In this document: positions 43,579 to 52,847 of the stretch, piece by piece
How positions within the stretch are numbered: position 1 is the first letter of the stretch
How the letters are laid out: each line of letters opens with the position of its first letter
Assembly (NCBI GenBank): GCA_018240525.1
Contig: JAFEFN010000013.1
Coordinates: 868,001 to 932,000 of the forward strand
Direction: 5' to 3'
Origin: Pseudomonadota bacterium
GTDB lineage: Bacteria > Pseudomonadota > Gammaproteobacteria > Steroidobacterales > Steroidobacteraceae
DNA length: 64,000 nucleotides
Notes under the pieces: model-generated
Databases searched by the model: none
Told to the model about the DNA's origin: nothing
What the model saw: only the letters and a program-made list of their open reading frames with translations
Program-made: the position numbers and the translations under genes

Positions 43579-45840
43579 TCACGCTCCATGGAAGGTGCGG
43601 TTGATGACGTCCGTCTGCTGCTCGCGCGTCAGGCGCACGAAGTTGACCGCGTAACCGGAGACGCGGATGGTGAGGTTCGGGTACTTCTCCGGATGGTCCA
43701 TGGCGTCCAGGAGCGTCTCGCGATTAAGGACGTTGACGTTCATGTGGTAGCCGGTGACGCCAAAATAGGCGTCCAGGATACTGGTCAGGTTGGTCACCCG
43801 TTCCGCGTCGGCGCGTCCGAGGCCACTTGGCACCAGCGACACGGTCAGCGAAATACCGTCCTGTGCGTCCCTGTACGGGATCTTGGCGACCGAGGCTGCA
43901 GCTGCGTGTATGCCGTGCGAGTCGCGGCCGTGCATGGGGTTCGCGCCGGGCGCGAACGGCTCGCCCTTGCGACGACCGTCGGGCGTATTGCCGGTACCCT
44001 TGCCGTACACCACGTTCGAGGTGATGGTCAGGATGGACTGAGTGTGCAGCGCGTTGCGATACGTGGGGTACTTGCGCAGCTTGCCCATGAAGGTGCTGAC
44101 CGTCCAGGAAGCGAGCTGGTCCACGCGGTTGTCGTTGTTGCCGAACTTGGGGAAGTCGCCCTCGATCTGGTAGTCGGTCACGAGGCCCGTGGCATCGCGC
44201 ACCACCCGCACCCTGGCGTACTTGATCGCCGACAGGCTGTCCGCCACGACCGATAGCCCGGCCATGCCGAAGGCCATGGTGCGCAGCGGCGCATAATCGT
44301 GCAGCGCCATCTCCAGGCGCTCGTAGGCGTACTTGTCGTGCATGTAATGGATGACGTTCATGGCGCTGACATAGACGCCCGCCAGCCAATCCATCATGCG
44401 CTCGAACCGATCGAGCACGTCGTCAAAGTCGAGTATGTCGCCCTGCACGGGCGGGAAGGCCGGGGCGATCTGCTTGCCGCTCAGCTCGTCGCGGCCGCCG
44501 TTGATCGCGTACAGCAGGCACTTGGCGACGTTTGCCCGCGCGCCGAAGAACTGCATCTGCTTGCCCAGCATCATCGGTGAGACGCAGCAGGCAATCGCCC
44601 CGTCATCGCCCCAGGCGCGGCGCATGGTCTCGTCGCTCTCGAACTGTATGGAACTGGTGTCGATGGCGACCTTGGCGGTGAAGCGCCGGAAGGCGTCCGG
44701 CAGCCGCGGTGAGTACCAGATGGTGAGGTTGGGCTCCGGCGCCGGACCGAGGTTGTAGAGCGTCTGCAGAAAGCGGAAACTGGTCTTGGTCACCAGCGTG
44801 CGCCCGTCCTCCCCCATGCCGCCGATCGACTCGGTCACCCAAGTGGGGTCGCCCGCGAACAGTTCATCGTATTCCGGGGTGCGCAGGAAGCGCACGATGC
44901 GCAGCTTGATGACGAAGTCATCGATGATCTCCTGCGCCTGCTCCTCCGACAGCACGCCCGCGGCGATGTCGCGCTCGAGGTAGATGTCGAGGAAGGTGGA
45001 GGTGCGGCCGAGCGACATCGCCGCGCCGTTCTGCTCCTTGACGCCCGCCAGGTAGCCGAAGTACAGCCACTGCACCGCCTCGCGTCCACTGGCAGCCGGC
45101 TGCGAGAGGTCGAAGCCGTAGCTCTTGGCCATCTCGAGCAGCTCCCGCAGCGCGCGGATCTGTTCGGAAAGCTCTTCGCGGTCGCGGATGATGGCATCGG
45201 AAGAAGGCTGGGCATCGAGTGCGCCGTGCTCCTCCTCCTTGGCCTTGATGAGACGCGCCACCCCGTAGAGCGCCACGCGCCGGTAGTCGCCGATGATGCG
45301 CCCGCGGCCGTAGGCATCCGGAAGACCGGTGAGGATGTGGGAGCTGCGGCACAGACGCACGTCTGCGGGATAGGCATCGAACACCGCATCGTTGTGCGTC
45401 TTGCGGTACTTGGTGAAGATCTCGACCACCTTCGGGTCGGGCTCGTACTTGTAGGCTTTCAGGGCATTCACCACCAGGCGGAAGCCGCCGTTGGGCATGA
45501 TGCCGCGCTTGAGCGGGGCGTCGGTCTGCAGACCGACGATGATCTCCTTCTCGCGGTCGATGTAGCCCGGTGCATAGGCGGTGATCGAAGCGGGAATCTG
45601 CGAAACATCGAGTATTCCCTTGCGCCGCTCCTCGACGAACAGAGCCTGCAGCTTGTCCCAGATGCCGCGGGTGCGCGCCGTCGCCGGCTGCAGGAATGAC
45701 GCCTCGCCCTCGTATGGCGTGTAGTTTTGCTGGATGAAGTCGCGGACATCGATTTCCTTCTGCCAGATTCCGGAGCGAAAGCCACGCCAAGGTGATCGAT
45801 CCGGGGCGGCGGGGCGTTCAGGTGCAGAGATTGCGGCCAT
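43579..45840 (-). CDS. pflB: Formate C-acetyltransferase (pyruvate formate-lyase)
   Basis: A 753-residue glycyl-radical enzyme cleaving pyruvate with CoA into acetyl-CoA and formate under anoxia. The active-site pair is at IACCVSPMM (Cys418-Cys419, the same numbering as E. coli). The glycyl radical site is RVSGYAVNF (Gly729) near the C-terminus. Flanked by ackA upstream and pflA downstream, it can yield ATP without respiration. PflB is unusual in strictly respiratory GC-rich gammaproteobacteria, so the cell is probably facultative. Confidence 0.97.
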   Translation of the reverse strand: MAAISAPERPAAPDRSPWRGFRSGIWQKEIDVRDFIQQNYTPYEGEASFLQPATARTRGIWDKLQALFVEERRKGILDVSQIPASITAYAPGYIDREKEIIVGLQTDAPLKRGIMPNGGFRLVVNALKAYKYEPDPKVVEIFTKYRKTHNDAVFDAYPADVRLCRSSHILTGLPDAYGRGRIIGDYRRVALYGVARLIKAKEEEHGALDAQPSSDAIIRDREELSEQIRALRELLEMAKSYGFDLSQPAASGREAVQWLYFGYLAGVKEQNGAAMSLGRTSTFLDIYLERDIAAGVLSEEQAQEIIDDFVIKLRIVRFLRTPEYDELFAGDPTWVTESIGGMGEDGRTLVTKTSFRFLQTLYNLGPAPEPNLTIWYSPRLPDAFRRFTAKVAIDTSSIQFESDETMRRAWGDDGAIACCVSPMMLGKQMQFFGARANVAKCLLYAINGGRDELSGKQIAPAFPPVQGDILDFDDVLDRFERMMDWLAGVYVSAMNVIHYMHDKYAYERLEMALHDYAPLRTMAFGMAGLSVVADSLSAIKYARVRVVRDATGLVTDYQIEGDFPKFGNNDNRVDQLASWTVSTFMGKLRKYPTYRNALHTQSILTITSNVVYGKGTGNTPDGRRKGEPFAPGANPMHGRDSHGIHAAAASVAKIPYRDAQDGISLTVSLVPSGLGRADAERVTNLTSILDAYFGVTGYHMNVNVLNRETLLDAMDHPEKYPNLTIRVSGYAVNFVRLTREQQTDVINRTFHGA

Positions 45841-45852
45841 AAGCAGTACTCC

Positions 45853-47067
45853 TCAGGGGGATCCGGTCCGCTGGCGGCGGGCGGCTCCGTCCGCTGCAAG
45901 CAATCGCCCGGTGTGCCGGGCGATCATCAGCTCCTCGTTCGTCGGGATCACCCACACCGAGGCGGCGCTGGCTGCGGTGCTGATGCGAGTCGCGCCGGCC
46001 TGGTTGGCGGCCTCGTCGAGCTCGATTCCGAGCCAGGCGCACGCCTGGCAGATACGACGCCGGACGTAGGGTGAGTTTTCACCGATGCCTGCAGTGAACA
46101 CCAAACCATCGATGCCGCCGAGCACGGCGCACAGCGCCCCTATCTCCTGCGCGGCACGGTAAAGAAAATAGTCCACGGCCAGGCGAGCGCCGGCGGTCTC
46201 ACTGCGCTCCAGCTCACGCATGTCGTTGCTGAGGCCGGAAATTCCCAGCAGCCCGGACTTCTTGTACAGCAGAGTCTCGACCTCCTTTGCCGACATGCCA
46301 AGCCCCTGGAACAGGTACAGGATCACGCCCGGGTCAACGCTGCCCGGACGCGTGCCCATGCACAGGCCGTCGAGCGCCGTGAACCCGAAGCTGTTCTCGA
46401 CACTCACCCCGGCGCGCAAGGCGCACATGCTCGCACCGCTGCCCAGGTGCGCGACGATGACGCGTCCCGCGGCGATCTGCGGGGCCACCCGCGGCAGCAC
46501 GGAGGCGATGTACTCGTAGGACAGGCCGTGGAAGCCGTAACGCTGCAGGCCCTTCTCGCCCAGGGCCGCTGGCAGGGGAACCAGCCTGGCAACCGCCGGC
46601 AGGCTGCGGTGGAAGCTCGTGTCGAAACAGGCGACCTGCGGCACACCGGGCCGCTGCTGCGCCGCGGCTTCGATGGCGGCGAGGTTATACGGCTGGTGCA
46701 GCGGCGCAAACGGCACCAACGCGCGCAGCTCGCTCAGCACCTCGGGTGTCACGAGCGCCGGACCGGCGTGCCGCGGGCCGCCGTGAACCACCCGGTGACC
46801 GACGGCGAACAGGTCAGCCGCGGCAAAGCGGCTGCGCAACCAACCCAGCACGTGGGTGAGCGCGCTCTGTGCGTCGCGCACCTGTGTGGCCGGCGGGATG
46901 CTCAGCGCGGCGCCGTCCTGATCGTGGGCCGACATCTGCGGTGCGGTGCCGATTCCCTGGATATTGCCGCGCACCAGCAGCGGCCAGTCATCACCCGCTA
47001 CGGCGCGGAACACGGCGAACTTAAGGCTCGAGGAGCCCGAGTTCAGGACGAGCGCAAGTTCGCCCAT
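45853..47067 (-). CDS. ackA: Acetate kinase
   Basis: A 404-residue ASKHA kinase interconverting acetyl-phosphate + ADP and acetate + ATP. Motifs: LVLNSGSSSLKFAVF at the start (ATG 47067), GHRVVHGG, DTSFHRSLPAVARLVPLP, RYGFHGLSYEYI, AHLGSGASMCAL and FTAGIGENSPYVR. Start choice follows the canonical N-terminus. It lies 37 nt after pta and 12 nt before pflB. Confidence 0.97.
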   Translation of the reverse strand: MGELALVLNSGSSSLKFAVFRAVAGDDWPLLVRGNIQGIGTAPQMSAHDQDGAALSIPPATQVRDAQSALTHVLGWLRSRFAAADLFAVGHRVVHGGPRHAGPALVTPEVLSELRALVPFAPLHQPYNLAAIEAAAQQRPGVPQVACFDTSFHRSLPAVARLVPLPAALGEKGLQRYGFHGLSYEYIASVLPRVAPQIAAGRVIVAHLGSGASMCALRAGVSVENSFGFTALDGLCMGTRPGSVDPGVILYLFQGLGMSAKEVETLLYKKSGLLGISGLSNDMRELERSETAGARLAVDYFLYRAAQEIGALCAVLGGIDGLVFTAGIGENSPYVRRRICQACAWLGIELDEAANQAGATRISTAASAASVWVIPTNEELMIARHTGRLLAADGAARRQRTGSP

Positions 47068-47104
47068 GCAAGAGTTCCCGCGGCCACGTTGATGGAGTTG
47101 ATGC

Positions 47105-48046
47105 TCATGATCCGGCGCTCTGCCGGGCGTGGGCCGCCCGCACGGCCACCGCGCAGCTGGCGATGCGGGCACGCACGCTGTCGGCGCGGCTGGTCAGAAT
47201 GATCGGCACCCGCGCCCCGACGACCAGCCCGGCGCTATCGGCCCTGGCGAGGAAGCTGAGCAGCTTGGCGAGGATGTTGCCGGCTTCGAGATCCGGCGCC
47301 ACCAGGATGTCGGGGTCGCCGGCCACCTCAGACTTGATGCCCTTGGTTTGGGCAGCTTCGCGGCTGATGGCGTTGTCGAAGGCCAGTGGCCCATCCAGCA
47401 ACGCCCCACGGATCTGCCCGCGGTCGGCCATCTTGCACAAAGCGGCGGCATCGACGGTCGCCGTCATCTTGGAGTTCACCGTCTCCACCGCCGCGAGGAT
47501 CGCGACCTTGGGCTGCTTGAGCCCGAGACTCATGGCCAGGTCTATGGCGTTCTGGCAGATGTCGGCCTTGTCCTCCAGGGTTGGAGCGATGTTGATCGCC
47601 GCGTCGGTCACCAGCAGGACCTTGTGGTAGGTGGGCACGTCCATGACGAAGACGTGGCTCAGGCGCCGTCCGGTGCGCAGACCCGTGTCGCGCGCCACAA
47701 CCGCGGCGAGCAGTTCGTCCGTATGCAGGCTGCCCTTCATCAACAGCTGCGCGCGTCCCTCGCGCACCAGCGCCACCGCTTGCGCGGCGGCGGCATGGCT
47801 GTGCGGGGCATCGACAATCTGCGAGGCATCGATGGCAACGCCGCTCTGGCGTGCCACCTCCAGGATGCGCGTCTTCGGCCCCACGTAGATCGGGGTGATC
47901 AGTCCTGCGGCAGCGGCCTCGACCGCCCCCGCGAGCGCACTCTGCTCGCAAGGATGCGCGACGGCGGTGGCAACAGGCGGCAGGCCCTTGCACAGGGCAA
48001 TGAGCTGTTCGTATCTTCCAGTGCCGGTTTCCTGTGCCATCGCCAT
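47105..48046 (-). CDS. pta: Phosphate acetyltransferase (short Pta/Ptb type)
   Basis: A 313-residue enzyme of the phosphate acetyl/butyryltransferase family, transferring the acyl group of acetyl-CoA to phosphate. Motifs: LITPIYVGPKTRILEVA, LMKGSLHTDELLAAVV, VMDVPTYHKVLLVTDAAINIAP, DGPLAFDNAISREAA and PDLEAGNILAKLLSFLA. It lacks the ~350-residue regulatory N-terminus of E. coli Pta. The paired ackA makes acetyl-CoA the expected substrate. It is 3 nt after the MFS gene. Confidence 0.92.
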   Translation of the reverse strand: MAMAQETGTGRYEQLIALCKGLPPVATAVAHPCEQSALAGAVEAAAAGLITPIYVGPKTRILEVARQSGVAIDASQIVDAPHSHAAAAQAVALVREGRAQLLMKGSLHTDELLAAVVARDTGLRTGRRLSHVFVMDVPTYHKVLLVTDAAINIAPTLEDKADICQNAIDLAMSLGLKQPKVAILAAVETVNSKMTATVDAAALCKMADRGQIRGALLDGPLAFDNAISREAAQTKGIKSEVAGDPDILVAPDLEAGNILAKLLSFLARADSAGLVVGARVPIILTSRADSVRARIASCAVAVRAAHARQSAGS

Positions 48047-48049
48047 CCT

Positions 48050-49300
48050 CTACGAGCTAGTCGCCGCCGCCACGCTGCGGCGGGTTGCGGTGCCGGTCTC
48101 ACGCAGCAGCAGCGTGAGCACGATCGCGAGTGCCACGCCGCCCAACAGTGGCCAGAACGTGGTCTGATAGTGTTCGAGGGTACGGGCCGAGAGGCCTGAA
48201 GAGACCTGGCCGAGACGCCCGCTGAACAGCGGTCCGAGCAGGGCGCTCAGCGTGAAGTTCAGGAAGTTGATCACGCCGGTGGCGGTGCCGCTCATGTTCG
48301 CCGGGTTGGCTTCCTTGATGACCGTGTACGGGATCATCGCCGCACCCGATGAAACGCCGGCGACGAAGCCGACCGCATACGGCGGTAGCTGCTCGTGCGG
48401 GCCGAACAGAATCCACGCCAGGCATGCCAGCAGCACCAGGGCACTCACCAGGATCACCGGCTTGCGGCGCCCCAGCCGGTCCGAGATGAGGCCGAGCAGC
48501 GGGCAGCCGATGATCCAGCCCAGCGGCACCATCGAGGAGCGCATGACCGCCTCGCCATAGTCGAAGCCGTGCGCTTCCTGCAGGTAGCGCACGCCCCACA
48601 CCATGTCGAAGATCGTCGTCGGAATGAATATCAGTCCCGCGATCAGCCCGCACATGATCGACTGTGGATTGCTGAACACGGTGGCCAACGCGTGGCCGGC
48701 CTGCTTGAGCCACCCCCCGCTGCGCTGCGGCGCCGCCGTGCGCGGCAGCGATGCGAGCAGCAGCACGCTCAGAGCCAGGCCCGCGAAGCCCATGTATACC
48801 CAGAAGCGGTTCCACGGCAGTCCGGCGGTGATCGCGGGCGCGACCATGAACTGGCCGGCGAATCCGCCGGCCATGCCGCACATCTGCGTCGCTCCGATCA
48901 ACGTCGCGGCACGCGAGGGCGGAAAATACGTGGTCGCCAGGTACACCGCGCCGAGCAGTGCAAAGACCCCGCCGGCACCCTGTACCAAGCGCCCGACCCC
49001 GGCGAGCGAGCTGCTGCCACTGGCGAACAGCAGCGCCCCCACGCCGATTGCGGCCGCCCCGATGGGCACGACGGTGCGCGGGCCCCAGCGGTCCAGCGCC
49101 ACGCCGGCCACGAGGCTGAAGGGCGAATAGCCGTAGTAAAAGAGGCCGGCGAGCGATGCGACGCCCATCGCCGTGAGACCGAAGGCCTGCGACAGTTCCG
49201 GCATCATGACCGCCGGCGCCGAACGCAGCACGTACTGGTAGAAGTAGTAGAGCGCCGTGACCAGCCACGCCAGCTTCACGCCCGTTGCGACGTGATTCAT
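48050..49300 (-). CDS. MFS transporter in the pfl cluster
   Basis: A 416-residue 12-helix transporter. Features include YFYQYVLRSAPAVMMPELSQAFG in its first loop, the motif-A-like ALDRWGPRTVVPIG and ISDRLGRRKPVILV. ATG 49300 follows GGAGG by 8 nt. An in-frame ATG at 49324 is possible. Substrate unknown. Its location directly before pta-ackA-pflBA suggests uptake of a pyruvate source or release of formate/acetate (inferred). Confidence 0.88.
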   Translation of the reverse strand: MNHVATGVKLAWLVTALYYFYQYVLRSAPAVMMPELSQAFGLTAMGVASLAGLFYYGYSPFSLVAGVALDRWGPRTVVPIGAAAIGVGALLFASGSSSLAGVGRLVQGAGGVFALLGAVYLATTYFPPSRAATLIGATQMCGMAGGFAGQFMVAPAITAGLPWNRFWVYMGFAGLALSVLLLASLPRTAAPQRSGGWLKQAGHALATVFSNPQSIMCGLIAGLIFIPTTIFDMVWGVRYLQEAHGFDYGEAVMRSSMVPLGWIIGCPLLGLISDRLGRRKPVILVSALVLLACLAWILFGPHEQLPPYAVGFVAGVSSGAAMIPYTVIKEANPANMSGTATGVINFLNFTLSALLGPLFSGRLGQVSSGLSARTLEHYQTTFWPLLGGVALAIVLTLLLRETGTATRRSVAAATSS

Positions 49301-49394
49301 GTTCCTGGCCTCCGGAGTCTTCACCGCACGCCTCAGGCTGCCTCAGCAGAGCGTTCGATGCTATGCACAGGTCTTTGCACGGTGTTGTTCCGGC

Positions 49395-50246
49395 TCAATA
49401 GACCTGTGGCACGTGTTTGTAGGATCGATTGCGCGGCTCGACATAGCCCTTGGGCTTCTGCCGGTCGGGCAGCTTGACCTTGTCGCGCTTGACTTCCTTG
49501 TAGGGGATCAGGCTGAGCAGGTGCCTGATGCAGTTCAGGCGCGCCCGGCGCTTGTCGTCGCCGTCGACGATGTACCAGGGCGCCATCGATGAATCGGTCG
49601 CCAGCAGCATGTCGTCGCGGGCGCGCGAGAAGTCGTACCAGCGGCGATGCGACTCCAGATCCATCGGACTGAGCTTCCAGATCTTGCGGCCGTCGTTAAT
49701 GCGTGACTTGAAGCGCCGCGTCTGCTCATCCTGGCTGACTTCGAACCAGTACTTGATGAGGATGATGCCGGAGCCGACCACCACGCTCTCCCAGATCGGA
49801 CAGAGCTTGAGGAATTGCCGCACCTGCTTCTCGGTGGCGAAGCCCATGACACGCTCGACCCCGGCGCGGTTGTACCAGCTGCGATCGAAGATCTTAATTT
49901 CGCCCGCAGCCGGGAAGTGCGCCATGTAGCGTTGCAGGTAGAGCTGCGTCTTCTCGCGCTCGGTCGGCGCGGGCAGCGCCACCACCTGAAAGACCCTTGG
50001 GCTGACGCGTTCGGTGATGCGCTTGATCACACCGCCCTTCCCCGCCGCATCGCGCCCCTCGAAGACCACGACGATCCGCGCCCCCTCCTTCTGCGCCCAT
50101 AGCTGCAGCTTGACGAGCTCGGCGTCGAGCTTCTCGAGCTCGCTCTCGAACTCCTTGCGCGGCATCTTCTCGCGCGCGCCGCTCTCCTGGTCGCGCCCCT
50201 TGCGGGGACCTTTTGGTTTGGATTTTGTAGCCACTTTCTGTCTCAC
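49395..50246 (-). CDS. ppk2: Polyphosphate kinase 2
   Basis: A 283-residue PPK2 (class I size) phosphotransferase that phosphorylates nucleoside (di)phosphates from polyphosphate, or the reverse. Walker A is VVFEGRDAAGKGGVIKRI, Walker B KIFDRSWYNRAGVERVMGF, with the lid YKEVKRDKVKLPDRQ at the end. The basic N-terminus (KSKPKGPRKGR) may bind polyphosphate. It sits between the efflux OMF gene and the MFS/pta/ackA genes, linking polyphosphate to nucleotide supply. Confidence 0.95.
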   Translation of the reverse strand: MRQKVATKSKPKGPRKGRDQESGAREKMPRKEFESELEKLDAELVKLQLWAQKEGARIVVVFEGRDAAGKGGVIKRITERVSPRVFQVVALPAPTEREKTQLYLQRYMAHFPAAGEIKIFDRSWYNRAGVERVMGFATEKQVRQFLKLCPIWESVVVGSGIILIKYWFEVSQDEQTRRFKSRINDGRKIWKLSPMDLESHRRWYDFSRARDDMLLATDSSMAPWYIVDGDDKRRARLNCIRHLLSLIPYKEVKRDKVKLPDRQKPKGYVEPRNRSYKHVPQVY

Positions 50247-50266
50247 GCTAAGGATTTAATCGAATG

Positions 50267-51706
50267 TCAGTGCGGTGCCGTCCACTCCGCGTCGGTCAGC
50301 TTCCAGCCGCCCCCGAGCGCTTTGTAGAGGCTGACCACGGCGACCAGCTGATCGCGCTGCGTCTGCGCCAAGGCATCTTCCGACGGGAACAGCTGCTGCT
50401 CAGCCTCCAGCACCTCCAGATACGTCGCCCGACCGCCGTCGTAGCGCTGCAGCGCCAGATCAACCGCCTCGCGCAACGCCGCCACCTGACGTTGCTGGGC
50501 CTCGCGCTGCGTGCCCAGCGTCTGTTGCGCGATCAGTGCGTCTGAGGTTTCCTGGAACGCGACCGTCACGGTCTTCCTGTAATTTGCGATGCTTTCATCC
50601 CAGAAGGCCTGCTGCGCGTGGTAGGCGGCCTGCAGGCGGCCGCCCTGGAAGATGGGACCCGCGAGGTTGGCGCCGATATTCCAGATGCTGAAGTCGTTCT
50701 TGAACAGGTTTCCGGACTTTGCCCCTTCATAGCCGAACAGCGCCGAGAGCCCGATGCGCGGGAAGTAGTTGGCCACGGCGACACCAACTTCGGCGTTGGC
50801 GCCGATCATCACCTGTTCGGCCTGCAGGATGTCCGGGCGCCGCTCGAGCAGATCGGTCGTCAACCCGACCGGAGTCGCCGGCGCGGTCTGTTCCGTCAAC
50901 GCCTTGCCGCGGGCAATAGGCCGGGGGTAGGCGCCCAGCAGCACGCACAGCGCATTCTCCTGCTGCGTAATGAGGCGGTGCAGCGCCGCCACCGTGGCGG
51001 TGCTGGCCTCGTAGTTGGCCTGGGCCCGCACCACTCCGAGTTTGGCGTCCCGTCCGACCTGGAAGCGCTGATTGAACAGGTCGTAGGTCTTCTTGTAGGT
51101 GTCGGCACTCTCCTGCGCGACGGCCAACTCCCGATCGAGTTCGATGAGGAGGAAGTAGCCGGCGGCAATGTCGCTCACCAGCTTCAACATCACCGCGCGC
51201 CGCACGTCCTCCTGCGCATAGAGGTTGGCGCGCGCGGCCTCCGTCGAGCGGCGGACGCGCCCCCACACGTCCAGCTCCCACGCCGCGCTGGCGGCGATGC
51301 CGAACGTGTTGTAGGTGAGGTTCTGCCCGGGCACGAACGGCACGAACGATTTCTGGCGCACCGCCAGGGCACCGTAGCCGACCTGCGGGTAGAGATCGGC
51401 ACGCACGATGCCCACCTGCGCACTCGCCTCGTCGATGCGCGCCAAGGTCGCCTTGAGGTCGTAGCTGTTGGCCAGCCCTTCGCGGATGAGTCCCTGCAGC
51501 GCCGGGTCATTGAACACCTGCCACCACGGCAAGTCAGCGAGCGAACCCGCTTCGGATGCACCGACCTGGGATCTGAATTCCTTCACCGGCGCTGTGTCCG
51601 GACGCGTGTAGTTAGGCCCTACCGCGCAGCCGACCAGGGCCAGCACCAACAGCGAGGCGCCGACTAAGCGCGTGGGTCCAGAAATCTTCACAGTGCGCAC
51701 GTTCAC
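50267..51706 (-). CDS. Outer-membrane factor lipoprotein (NodT/OprM type)
   Basis: A 479-residue TolC-like channel. The signal peptide ends at a lipobox (LALVGC), then AVGPNYTRPD typical of NodT-family lipoproteins. OEP repeats contain the pattern DLPWWQVFNDPALQGLIREGLANSYDL and AAWELDVWGRVRRSTEAARA. The start GTG 51706 follows AGGGG. It completes a tripartite exporter with the HlyD adaptor and ABC genes upstream. Confidence 0.93.
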   Translation of the reverse strand: MNVRTVKISGPTRLVGASLLVLALVGCAVGPNYTRPDTAPVKEFRSQVGASEAGSLADLPWWQVFNDPALQGLIREGLANSYDLKATLARIDEASAQVGIVRADLYPQVGYGALAVRQKSFVPFVPGQNLTYNTFGIAASAAWELDVWGRVRRSTEAARANLYAQEDVRRAVMLKLVSDIAAGYFLLIELDRELAVAQESADTYKKTYDLFNQRFQVGRDAKLGVVRAQANYEASTATVAALHRLITQQENALCVLLGAYPRPIARGKALTEQTAPATPVGLTTDLLERRPDILQAEQVMIGANAEVGVAVANYFPRIGLSALFGYEGAKSGNLFKNDFSIWNIGANLAGPIFQGGRLQAAYHAQQAFWDESIANYRKTVTVAFQETSDALIAQQTLGTQREAQQRQVAALREAVDLALQRYDGGRATYLEVLEAEQQLFPSEDALAQTQRDQLVAVVSLYKALGGGWKLTDAEWTAPH

Positions 51707-51717
51707 TGGCAGCCCCT

Positions 51718-52845
51718 TTATTGAACCGCCGCAAGCATCTTGCGGAATCTTGAAAGCGTGTACACCGTGTACACGCAGCCGATAACGAACATCTTGGTCA
51801 GATCCGGCCACACCATGCTGAAGTCCGCATTACGGAACAGCACCGCCTGGGAGAAGCTCACGAAGTGCGTCGATGGCACCACCTGCATGATCTTCTGCAG
51901 CGCGAGCGGCATGCTCTCCAGGGGCGTCTGGCCACCGGACAGGAGGCTCATCACGATGAAGACCGGGAAGGCCAGCAGTCCGAACTGCGGCATGGAGCGG
52001 ACCAGCGTCGCCAGCATGATGCCGAGCGCCGTTACCGAGAACAGATAGATGGTCAGTCCGAGCAGGAACAGCGGGATGGATCCGGCCACCGGCACGCCGA
52101 GGGCTCCCTTGACGACCAGAAACAGCGACAGCATGACCGCCGCGATGACCACGATGCCGTTGGCCCAGATTTTGGCGAACATCAGCTCCGCGGGCCGCAG
52201 CGGCATGACCAGAAGGTGCTCGAGGGTGCCATGCTCGCGCTCGCGAAGCACCGCGGCGCCGCAGAGAAAGATGGCCAGCACCGAGATGTTGTTGATGATC
52301 TGGTTGACGGCGACGAACCAGCTCTGCTGCATGTTGGGGTTGAAGCGCGCGCGGATGTTGAGCTTCACCAGGTCCTGATTGCGCGGGTCGCGGCTGCCGG
52401 CCCAGAACGGCCGCACCTCGTGGTCCATGATGTTGCGGATATACTCGGGCCCGCGGCCGGCCTGGCTCATCGCAGTGGCATCGGCGATGATTTCCACGGT
52501 GGTGGTGACGCCGCGCTGCAGGTCCTGCTGAAAGCGCGGCGGAATGTCGATGATGAAGGTGTACTGGCCGGCGTTCATCGCACGGTTGATGTCGCTGAAG
52601 GCTATGCGCGCCGCCGGCAGGAACAGGGGCGGCAGCAGCGCGGCGCGGATATTGCGCGAGACCTCGGAATCGTCTTCGTCGACGACCGCGACCGAGGCGT
52701 TGATCACGTCCATGACCGCGCTCTTGGCCGGCGTATACACCGAGAAACTGAAGCAGTAGGCGATGAGGAACAGCAACACCGGATCGCGGGCCAGGCTCAA
52801 TAGCTCCTTCACGCCCAGTTGCCCGATGTGCTTGAGGGTTTTCAT
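51718..52845 (-). CDS. ABC-2 type permease (YhhJ-like)
   Basis: A 375-residue integral membrane permease. It begins MKTLKHIGQLGVKELLSLARDPVLLFLIAYCFSFSVYTPA, cited in parts, the DrrB/YhhJ pattern. A large periplasmic loop (about residues 55-165) follows the first helix and the last six helices include AIFLCGAAVLREREHGTLEHLLVMPLR. GGAGG lies 7 nt before the ATG. It starts 2 nt after the RbbA-like gene. Together they form the E. coli yhiI-rbbA-yhhJ gene order. Confidence 0.9.
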   Translation of the reverse strand: MKTLKHIGQLGVKELLSLARDPVLLFLIAYCFSFSVYTPAKSAVMDVINASVAVVDEDDSEVSRNIRAALLPPLFLPAARIAFSDINRAMNAGQYTFIIDIPPRFQQDLQRGVTTTVEIIADATAMSQAGRGPEYIRNIMDHEVRPFWAGSRDPRNQDLVKLNIRARFNPNMQQSWFVAVNQIINNISVLAIFLCGAAVLREREHGTLEHLLVMPLRPAELMFAKIWANGIVVIAAVMLSLFLVVKGALGVPVAGSIPLFLLGLTIYLFSVTALGIMLATLVRSMPQFGLLAFPVFIVMSLLSGGQTPLESMPLALQKIMQVVPSTHFVSFSQAVLFRNADFSMVWPDLTKMFVIGCVYTVYTLSRFRKMLAAVQ

Positions 52846-52847
52846 CG

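Noticed and set aside
47098..47111. FNR-like site TTGAT-N4-ATGAT between pta and ackA
   Set aside because: The right arm matches the ATCAA half-site at only 3 of 5 positions and the site overlaps the pta stop codon; not strong enough to claim anaerobic control.
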